DNA from: Blastococcus haudaquaticus
GTDB lineage: Bacteria > Actinomycetota > Actinomycetes > Mycobacteriales > Geodermatophilaceae
Direction of reading: 5' to 3'
DNA length: 64,000 nucleotides
Assembly (NCBI RefSeq): GCF_900230285.1
Contig: NZ_OCNK01000003.1
Location: 62,001 to 126,000, forward strand
Below the pieces are notes generated by a model, which was given only the letters and a program-made list of their open reading frames with translations, had not been told where the DNA came from and made no database searches. Positions 58,441 to 64,000 of the stretch are shown piece by piece. Positions within the stretch are counted from its first letter, which is position 1, and the number at the start of each line of letters is the position of its first letter. A program made the translations under genes and the position numbers.

Positions 58441-58660
58441 AGGCCCGGTCCCTGGCCCGGTCCCGGCCCGGTTGCCCACCGGCGACGCGGCCGCTGACGG
58501 TCATGCCCCCTCACCGTCCGCGGCGACCGGCCGTCCGCGCCCGGCCCGGGTCGCCGGCCGGGACACCGGCACTGACGGGTACCCCTGCCGGTGCCAGGGT
58601 GGACGGACCGCCGGCACGCGCCGCGGCATCCGCGGCCCGGCGGCCGCCAGGAGGTGCCGC

Positions 58661-59524
58661 ATGGCCGCCAACCCGTCAGCTGCGTGGGTCCCGCCACCGC
58701 CGCCGGCCCGGATGGGCGCCGGGCGGGTGCTCGCCGTGGTCCTCGGCGCCCTGGTGCTCCTGCCGGCGATCGGCCTGCTCACCGGCGGTGGGGTCCTGCT
58801 GTGGGCCGACACCTGGGGGCGCGAGGACGACGACTACCTGTTCACGGCCACCGATGAGTTCTCCACGGCCGGGCACGCGATGCAGAGCGACCGGATCGAC
58901 CTCGAGACGGACGCCGACTGGGTGCCGTTGTCCGCGGCGCTGGGCACCGCACGCGTCGAGGTGACGAGCGCCGACGCCGGCGAGGACGTCTTCATCGGCG
59001 TCGGTCCGACCGCCGACGTCGAGGCGTACCTGGGCGGGGTCGAGCGCACCGTCATCGACGACCTGGGGCTGGACACGTCGGCCGGCCAGGAACTCCTCCC
59101 GGGAGGCGCCCCGTCCGGGCCGCCGACCCAGCAGGACTTCTGGACCGTGGAGGCCAGCGGTCCGGGCACGCAGCAGCTGAGCTGGGAACCGGCGGACGGT
59201 TCCTGGACGCTCGTCATCATGAACGCCGACGGCTCGGCGGGCGTCTCCGTCGACGCCCGCATCGGGGCGACCGCTCCGGCGCTCGGTGGACTGGCGTGGG
59301 GAATCCTGGCCGGGGGGCTGTTCCTCGGCCTCGTGTCCGTGCTCGTCCTGGTGCTCGCGGCCCGTCGTCGTCCGGCTGCCGCAACCGGGTCGACGTACGG
59401 CATGTCGCCCGGCGGTCCGCCTCCCTACTGGACCCCGCCCGCGCCGGTCGACCGGACGACGGCGGCCGACGCCGCGTCGTCGCCGGTTCCCGACCCGGCC
59501 GCCCGGCGGCCGCCGGACGCCTGA
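58661..59524 (+). CDS. Membrane-anchored protein of unknown function
   Basis: A 287-residue protein: Pro-rich N-terminus (SAAWVPPPPPARMGAG), TM1 about 22-50, a large extracytoplasmic beta-rich domain (about 55-205), TM2 about 208-235, and a Pro/Ala-rich cytoplasmic tail. The domain has the look of a sensor or adhesion region, but I recognise no family. ATG with AGGAGG upstream. Its last 100 nt overlap the convergent NAD(P)-binding gene. Confidence 0.8.
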   Translation: MAANPSAAWVPPPPPARMGAGRVLAVVLGALVLLPAIGLLTGGGVLLWADTWGREDDDYLFTATDEFSTAGHAMQSDRIDLETDADWVPLSAALGTARVEVTSADAGEDVFIGVGPTADVEAYLGGVERTVIDDLGLDTSAGQELLPGGAPSGPPTQQDFWTVEASGPGTQQLSWEPADGSWTLVIMNADGSAGVSVDARIGATAPALGGLAWGILAGGLFLGLVSVLVLVLAARRRPAAATGSTYGMSPGGPPPYWTPPAPVDRTTAADAASSPVPDPAARRPPDA

Positions 59525-60177
59525 CCTCCGGCCCCGGACACGGAGACGCAGGAACCGACGTCGTCGCTGCCGGTCGCGAGACGGGCGAGGACCCCGCCGA
59601 CCGCGCGTCGGGACACCTTCATCCCCTCCACCGACCCGTCGATCGACACGGTGGCCCCCTCGTCGCCGTCGGTCAGGTAGACCGGCTGCACCAGGGTCCA
59701 GTCGAGCCCGCTGCGGCGGACCGTTCGCTCCTGCACCTCGTGATCGGCGATCTGCGGCTTGAGGAGGAGGCCGAAGACCACGCGGGAGGCGAACGGCAGC
59801 AGGCCGCGCGTGTCACCGACGCCGTAGGACGACTGCACCACCAGCCGGCGCACCCCGTGCTCACGCATCGCCGCCACCACGGCCGCGGTGCCCGGCGACC
59901 GCACGTCCAGCGGCGTCCCGGACGGCCCGCGCAGCCGGACCCGCACCGCGCTCTCGGCGATGCCCAGCGTCACCACGACGGCGTCCTGGCCGTGCACGGC
60001 CCGGGTCACGTCCGCTGCCGCCGTCGCGTCCCCGTCCACGGTGCGCACGCCCGGCAGTCCGCCGAGCGCCTCGCCGGCCCGCCGGGCGAGAGCGGTGACG
60101 TCGTGACCTCCCGCGAGCAGGGCGTCGACCGTCGCCCGTCCGGTACCGCCTGTTGCTCCGACCACGAGCACCTTCAT
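59425..60177 (-). CDS. NAD(P)-binding (NmrA/atypical SDR) protein
   Basis: A 250-residue atypical SDR: MKVLVVGATGGTGRATVDAL is the dinucleotide motif, followed by VVVTLGIAES, VVQSSYGVGDTRGLLPFASR and SGLDWTLVQPVYL. It lacks the YxxxK catalytic pair, so it may be a redox sensor or NAD(P)-dependent reductase. The C-terminal 33 residues (ASGGRRAAGSGTGDD...) are low complexity and lie wholly in the overlap with the convergent gene, suggesting a lost stop codon and extended frame. Confidence 0.85.
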   Translation of the reverse strand: MKVLVVGATGGTGRATVDALLAGGHDVTALARRAGEALGGLPGVRTVDGDATAAADVTRAVHGQDAVVVTLGIAESAVRVRLRGPSGTPLDVRSPGTAAVVAAMREHGVRRLVVQSSYGVGDTRGLLPFASRVVFGLLLKPQIADHEVQERTVRRSGLDWTLVQPVYLTDGDEGATVSIDGSVEGMKVSRRAVGGVLARLATGSDDVGSCVSVSGAGGQASGGRRAAGSGTGDDAASAAVVRSTGAGGVQ

Positions 60178-60199
60178 GATCCGCTCCGTCCCTCGCCGG

Positions 60200-60219
60200 C
60201 TGCCGGCGATCGCCGGCAG
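60200..60219. promoter_or_regulatory. Perfect 20-bp palindrome upstream of the NmrA-like gene
   Basis: CTGCCGGCGATCGCCGGCAG is fully self-complementary, 23 nt from the NmrA-like ATG and within the 152-nt gap to the divergent AraC gene. It could be an operator for that regulator or simply a GC-rich coincidence. Confidence 0.4.
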
Positions 60220-60329
60220 ACCCAGCCTGCGCGGACGACCAGTGCGTCGGAATGCCTGTGCCACCAGTTTCCATGACCGTTCGTCCACGGCGGGTGGACG
60301 GGCGGACGTCAGGGCGCAACCATCACGAC

Positions 60330-61292
60330 ATGACGGCGGACCGCGTCCTGCCCTGGAGCCCGAGCGACCCGCTCGGTGGCGTGCTCGGTGATCTGCGCAT
60401 GCGCGGGACGTTCTACTGCCGGGCCGAGGGCGCCGCCCCCTGGGGCGTGGAGATGCCCGCGCTGGACGGCTGCATGAGCTTCCACGTCGTCACCGAGGGC
60501 AGCTGCCTGCTCGAGGTGGACGACGCGGTGCACGAGCTGCGGGCCGGGGACCTGGCGCTGGTCCCGCACGGCCGCGGGCACCTGCTCCGCAGCGGCCCGG
60601 GTGCCCCGATCGCCGGCCGCGCCGACCTGCTGCCGCAGGACTACCTCGGTGAGCACTACTCGGTGCTGCGGATCGACGGCGGCGGGGCGGAGGCCCGGCT
60701 GGTCTGCGGCGTCCTCGAGCCCGAGCGGCACGGAGCGGCGCACCTGCTGGACCTGCTGCCACCCGTGCTGCTGGTCGAGGCCGACGACGCGGCTCGCGGC
60801 GGCTGGCTGACCGTGCTGCTGGGGATGATCACCGACGAGGTCCGCCGCGACCGCCCCGGCGCGGAGGCCGTCGTCACCCGGCTCGCCGACGTGGTGGTCA
60901 TCCAGGCGATCCGCGGTTGGCTGGACACCGGCGGCACCGGTCCCGGGTGGCTCCGCGCGCTGCGGGACCCGCAGGTCGGCGGGGCGGTGGCCCTGGTGCA
61001 CCAGGACCCCGGCGCACCGTGGACGCTCGACCGGCTGGCGCGGGAGACCCGGATGTCCCGCTCGGCGTTCGCGGCCCGCTTCACCGAGCTCGCCGGCGAG
61101 CCCGCGCTGCGCTACGTCACCCGGTGGCGGATGCACCTCGCCACGGTGGAGCTGGCCCGCGGCGCCCGGGTGGGTGAGCTCGCCCGACGGCTGGGCTACG
61201 ACTCGGAGGCGGCGTTCTCCCGGGCCTACAAGCGGGTGTCGGGCGTCCCCCCGGTGTCCGTCCGCGGCCGGCAGGACGCGGCGGCGGGCTGA
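60330..61292 (+). CDS. AraC-family regulator with cupin sensor
   Basis: A 320-residue regulator with an N-terminal cupin-type (Cupin_6) sensor (CMSFHVVTEGSCLLEVDDAV, LRAGDLALVPHGRGH) and a C-terminal AraC DNA-binding domain (WTLDRLARETRMSRSAFAAR, YDSEAAFSRAYKRVSGVPPV). Such proteins often control adjacent reductases, here the divergent NmrA-like gene. Confidence 0.92.
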   Translation: MTADRVLPWSPSDPLGGVLGDLRMRGTFYCRAEGAAPWGVEMPALDGCMSFHVVTEGSCLLEVDDAVHELRAGDLALVPHGRGHLLRSGPGAPIAGRADLLPQDYLGEHYSVLRIDGGGAEARLVCGVLEPERHGAAHLLDLLPPVLLVEADDAARGGWLTVLLGMITDEVRRDRPGAEAVVTRLADVVVIQAIRGWLDTGGTGPGWLRALRDPQVGGAVALVHQDPGAPWTLDRLARETRMSRSAFAARFTELAGEPALRYVTRWRMHLATVELARGARVGELARRLGYDSEAAFSRAYKRVSGVPPVSVRGRQDAAAG

Positions 61293-61311
61293 CACCCGAC
61301 GCCGGACGACG

Positions 61312-61359
61312 ACGGCGCCGGGACCGCCGGACGACGCTGTCCGGTGGTCCCGACGCCGT
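61312..61359. terminator. 21-bp imperfect hairpin between AraC-like and CoA-ligase genes
   Basis: Arms 61312-61332 and 61339-61359 match at 19 of 21 positions around a 6-nt loop. It begins with the same ACGGCGCCGG core as the chemoreceptor terminators and separates converging genes. Confidence 0.65.
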
Positions 61360-61377
61360 GGTCGGGTCTGCGCCGCG

Positions 61378-62973
61378 TCAGCGGGCCTTGAGGTCCTTGC
61401 GCAGGATCTTGCCGGCGGCCGACTTCGGCACCGCGTCGATGAACTCGACGAAGCGCACCTTCTTGTGCGGCGCGACCTTGACGGCCATGTACTCCATGAC
61501 CGCCTCCTCCGTCAGCTCCGAACCCGGGGCGCGGACGACGAACGCCTTGGGCAGCTCCTCGCCGCTCTCCTTGTCCGGCACACCGATGACCGCCGCGTCG
61601 GCGATCTCGTCGTGGCCGATCAGCACGGCCTCGAGCTCGGCCGGGGCCACCTGGTAGCCCTTGTACTTGATCAGCTCCTTGACGCGGTCCACCACGGTGT
61701 AGCGGCCCTCGTCGTCGACGATCGCGACGTCCCCGGTGTGCAGCCAGCCCTCGCCGTCGACCGTGTTCGTCGTCGCCTCGGCGTTGTTGAGGTAGCCCTT
61801 CATCACCTGCGGGCCGCGGATCCACAGCTCACCGCGCTCGCCCGGGGCGGCGTCCTCGCCCGTGCCCGGGTCGATCAGCCGGCACTCGGTGTTGGGCACC
61901 GCGTAGCCGACCGAGCCCTTGGGGACGTCGGTCTGCGAGCCGGGCGGCTCGCAACCGGGGTCGGGGGACGTGTGCGAGACCGGGGACAGCTCGGTCATCC
62001 CGTAGCCCTGACCGACGTTGACGCCGTCCGCCGCGCCCTTGCGCAGCCGGTTCTGGGCGGCGAGCGCCAGCTGCTCGTCGAGCGGGGCGGCACCGGAGAG
62101 GATCGACGTCAGCGACGACAGGTCGTACTGGTCGACCAGCGGGTGCTTGGCCATGGCCAGCAGGATCGGCGGGGCGACGAATGCCCGGGTGATCTTCTGG
62201 TCCTGGATGGTGCGCAGGAAGTCCTCGAGGTCGAAGCGGGGAAGGGTCACCACCGCGCCGCCCCACGCCAGGCCCTGGTTCATCAGCACGGTCAGGCCGT
62301 AGATGTGGAAGAACGGCAGGACGGCGATGATCCGCTCGTCCTCGCCCAGGCTGATCAGCGGCCGGCACTGCGCCACGTTGGCCACCAGGTTGCGGTGGGT
62401 GAGCATGACGCCCTTGGGCAGGCCGGTCGTGCCGCTCGAGTAGGGCAGCGTGACCAGGTCGTTCGCCGGGTCGATGTCCACCTGGACCGACGGAGCGTCG
62501 GCGCCCAGCAGGTCGAACAGGTTGGCGTGCCCCTCGGCGCCGTCCAGCACGACGATTTCGTCGAGCGGCGACTTCTCGGCCGCCGCTTTCGCGCGGTCGA
62601 GGAACAGCGAGATGGTGATCAGGACCTTCGCGCCGGAGTCCTTGAGCTGGAACGCGATCTCGTCGGGCGTGTAGAGCGAGTTGATCGGGCTCATCACGCA
62701 GCCGGCGGCGGCGATCCCGTGGAAGACCACCGGGAACCAGGGCGTGTTGGGGCAGAACACCGCGACGACGTCGCCCTTGCGCAGGCCGCGGGCGTGCAGG
62801 TTCGCGGCGACCCGGTCGACGTAGGCGGCCAGCTGACCGTGCGTGATCACGTCACCCTTGAGGCCGTCGATCAGAGCGGGCGCGTCGGGCCGGTCCTTGC
62901 CGGCCGCGAGCACGAACTCGGGCACCGACAGGTTCGGGATCTCGACATCGGGATACGGGCTGGCCAGGGCCAC
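61378..62973 (-). CDS. Acyl-CoA synthetase, 4-coumarate:CoA ligase-like
   Basis: A 531-residue adenylate-forming ligase: P-loop LPYSSGTTGLPKGVMLTHRN, LPFFHIYGLTVL, the adenylate site GYGMTELSPVSH, and hinge and catalytic Lys region VDRVKELIKYKGYQVAPAEL through PKSAAGKILRKDL. It activates aryl, fatty or related carboxylates to CoA thioesters; the 4CL-like substrate pocket cannot be resolved here. GTG at 62973 with GGAGG upstream. A PaaI-like thioesterase follows upstream on the same strand, fitting acyl-CoA turnover. Confidence 0.93.
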   Translation of the reverse strand: MALASPYPDVEIPNLSVPEFVLAAGKDRPDAPALIDGLKGDVITHGQLAAYVDRVAANLHARGLRKGDVVAVFCPNTPWFPVVFHGIAAAGCVMSPINSLYTPDEIAFQLKDSGAKVLITISLFLDRAKAAAEKSPLDEIVVLDGAEGHANLFDLLGADAPSVQVDIDPANDLVTLPYSSGTTGLPKGVMLTHRNLVANVAQCRPLISLGEDERIIAVLPFFHIYGLTVLMNQGLAWGGAVVTLPRFDLEDFLRTIQDQKITRAFVAPPILLAMAKHPLVDQYDLSSLTSILSGAAPLDEQLALAAQNRLRKGAADGVNVGQGYGMTELSPVSHTSPDPGCEPPGSQTDVPKGSVGYAVPNTECRLIDPGTGEDAAPGERGELWIRGPQVMKGYLNNAEATTNTVDGEGWLHTGDVAIVDDEGRYTVVDRVKELIKYKGYQVAPAELEAVLIGHDEIADAAVIGVPDKESGEELPKAFVVRAPGSELTEEAVMEYMAVKVAPHKKVRFVEFIDAVPKSAAGKILRKDLKAR

Positions 62974-63056
62974 GGTGGTCCTCCTCAGTGCTGGTGTGGC
63001 GCCAGTCTCACACCTGGAGTGTCCGCCGCCACAGGGGGGTTACCCGCCAGTTCGGT

Positions 63057-63482
63057 TCATCGGGGCCAGAGCACCGACTGCGTGCAGCGGAACAGCGCGA
63101 GCGTCTTCCCCGACTCCGCGTTCGTCACCACGGCGTCCCAGACCTGCGTCGTCCGGCCGGCGTGCACGTTGGTGGCGGTGCAGGCGATCCGCCCCTCGCG
63201 CGCCGTCCCCAGGTGGTTGCTCTTGAGCTCGATCGTGGTGAAGCCGCTGGCTCCCTCGGGCAGCAGCGCGCGGGTGGGCAGCCCGCAGCTGGTGTCGGCG
63301 AGCGTGACGACGGTGCCCGCGTGCAGGTAGCCGTTCGGGGCCAGCAGCTCGGGGCGGACGTCGAGGTGGCTGGTGAGCCGCCCCCGCTCGTGGGTGTCGA
63401 TGACGATGCCCAGGAGCCCGGGGAAGGTGCCCGGGAGGAGGGCGTTGAGCTCGTCGGCGGTGTGGAACCCGGTGGCGGCCAT
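63057..63482 (-). CDS. Hotdog-fold thioesterase, PaaI-like
   Basis: A 141-residue PaaI/YbgC-type hotdog protein: NGYLHAGTVVTLADTSCGLP (the catalytic loop HAGTVVTLAD) and IELKSNHLGTAREGRIACTA. It would hydrolyse an aromatic or short acyl-CoA. It lies just upstream of the CoA-ligase gene on the same strand. Likely leaderless (TAGGTT 7 nt before the ATG). Confidence 0.9.
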   Translation of the reverse strand: MAATGFHTADELNALLPGTFPGLLGIVIDTHERGRLTSHLDVRPELLAPNGYLHAGTVVTLADTSCGLPTRALLPEGASGFTTIELKSNHLGTAREGRIACTATNVHAGRTTQVWDAVVTNAESGKTLALFRCTQSVLWPR

Positions 63483-63489
63483 GCGGGGC

Positions 63490-63495
63490 AACCTA
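63490..63495 (-). promoter_or_regulatory. -10 box for leaderless thioesterase mRNA
   Basis: On the minus strand TAGGTT lies 7 nt upstream of the ATG at 63482, with no ribosome-binding site. Confidence 0.5.
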
Positions 63496-63557
63496 ACCCG
63501 GTCTCCCGGCACCCCGACGGCGGTAGCGTGCGCCCGCATCCCCTCGTGGAGGTCCCG

Positions 63558-64000
63558 ATGGACGACGCGGTCATGGCAGCAGCGCGCATCCTCCGGGCGG
63601 GCGACGGCGAGCCGCTGGGCGACCCGGCCGGCGTCCGCGACCGGTTCATGATCGACGGCGGCGACGCGGGCGGCCGGTTCGCGCTCGTGCAGCACCTGTT
63701 CCCGCCGAGGGCCCTGCTCGCGCCGCTGCACCGGCACCACCTGGAGGACGAGTACTCCTACGTCCTGTCGGGGCGCATCGGCGGGATCCTGGGCGAGCAG
63801 GAGGTGGTCGCCGAGCCCGGAGACCTCGTGTTCAAGCCGCGCAACCAGTGGCACACGATGTGGAACGCCTCCGACGAGCCCGCGGCCGTCCTCGAGCTGA
63901 TCTCCCCGGCGGGGCTCGAGCAGTTCTTCCGCTGGATCGACTCGCAGACGGAGTTCCCATCACCGGAGGAACTGGCCGAGAAGGGCGCGCCCTACCGGTG
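63558..64000 (+). CDS. Cupin-domain protein, 5' part (runs off the window)
   Basis: At least 147 codons from ATG 63558 (GGAGG at 63548-63552). The cupin core reads FPPRALLAPLHRHHLEDEYSY, LSGRIGGILGEQEVV, EPGDLVFKPRNQWHTMWNAS and LELISPAGLEQFF: motif 1 His, His and Glu and motif 2 His are in place for a metal site. The function is unknown; small cupins of this kind are enzymes, isomerases or ligand sensors. The frame is still open at base 64000. Confidence 0.85.
   Translation, partial: MDDAVMAAARILRAGDGEPLGDPAGVRDRFMIDGGDAGGRFALVQHLFPPRALLAPLHRHHLEDEYSYVLSGRIGGILGEQEVVAEPGDLVFKPRNQWHTMWNASDEPAAVLELISPAGLEQFFRWIDSQTEFPSPEELAEKGAPYR

Overview
The window is GC-rich actinobacterial chromosome (about 70-75% G+C by eye). 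A proteasome activator (Bpa) with a C-terminal Gln-Tyr-Leu, a GuaB1-type IMP-dehydrogenase paralogue, many GTG/TTG starts, leaderless promoters and methyl-accepting chemotaxis proteins with a sigma-28-like promoter fit a motile actinobacterium such as the Geodermatophilaceae (Blastococcus, Geodermatophilus, Modestobacter). The family placement is inference. I saw no rRNA, tRNA, CRISPR array, insertion sequence or phage gene; the DNA reads as ordinary chromosome.

Layout. 1-7.8 kb: the start of an arginine deiminase gene, then a minus-strand sugar ABC operon (ytfQ-ytfR-ytfT-yjfF-lacI type) facing a plus-strand short-chain dehydrogenase across a divergent promoter with LacI-type operators. 7.9-18.7 kb: a large SARP/AfsR-like regulator facing a BBE-like flavoenzyme; an alkyl-DHAP-synthase-like flavoenzyme facing glpD; a methyltransferase, a TMEM175-like membrane protein and a TipA-like MerR regulator. 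18.7-25 kb: a GAF-PAS-GGDEF protein, a Gdt1/TMEM165-type Mn/Ca exporter behind what reads as a yybP-ykoY manganese riboswitch, an MFS transporter with an in-frame TGA near its start, a hydrolase, and an AraC/VOC pair sharing one overlapping -10 region.

25-35.4 kb is the most unusual region. A B. subtilis ycs/kip-like 5-oxoproline locus (DUF1445 hydro-lyase, NRAMP-like transporter, PxpA-PxpB-PxpC) is flanked by larC on one side and on the other by a gene that fuses a tetratricopeptide-like region and a GGDEF domain to a C-terminal LarB (nickel-pincer cofactor) domain. That fusion gene is translationally coupled to a second helical-repeat GGDEF gene. Each GGDEF motif is AGDEF, and the LarB domain has Ala where LarB proteins normally carry a Cys.

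35.4-46.7 kb: pheA, a ketopantoate-reductase-like gene, an MMPL exporter with a divergent MarR regulator and a clear operator, a GroES paralogue, a minimal metallopeptidase coupled to guaB1, two small secreted proteins, and a coupled operon of response regulator, HEAT-repeat protein and GT2 glycosyltransferase. A large hybrid histidine kinase (CHASE3-like, HAMP, HisKA, HATPase, two REC, HPt) is divergent from that operon. 49.7-64 kb: serS with two HAD phosphatases, two tandem near-duplicate chemoreceptors, a DUF4190 protein, bpa, a quinone oxidoreductase, a membrane protein overlapping an NAD(P)-binding protein, an AraC regulator, an acyl-CoA synthetase, a PaaI-like thioesterase and the start of a cupin gene.

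Non-coding structure is rich. Most convergent gene pairs are separated by long GC-rich hairpins. One 57-59 nt intergenic element occurs twice with a conserved loop and compensatory stem changes. At least seven genes have a TAnnnT-like box 6-8 nt upstream of the start codon, implying leaderless mRNAs.
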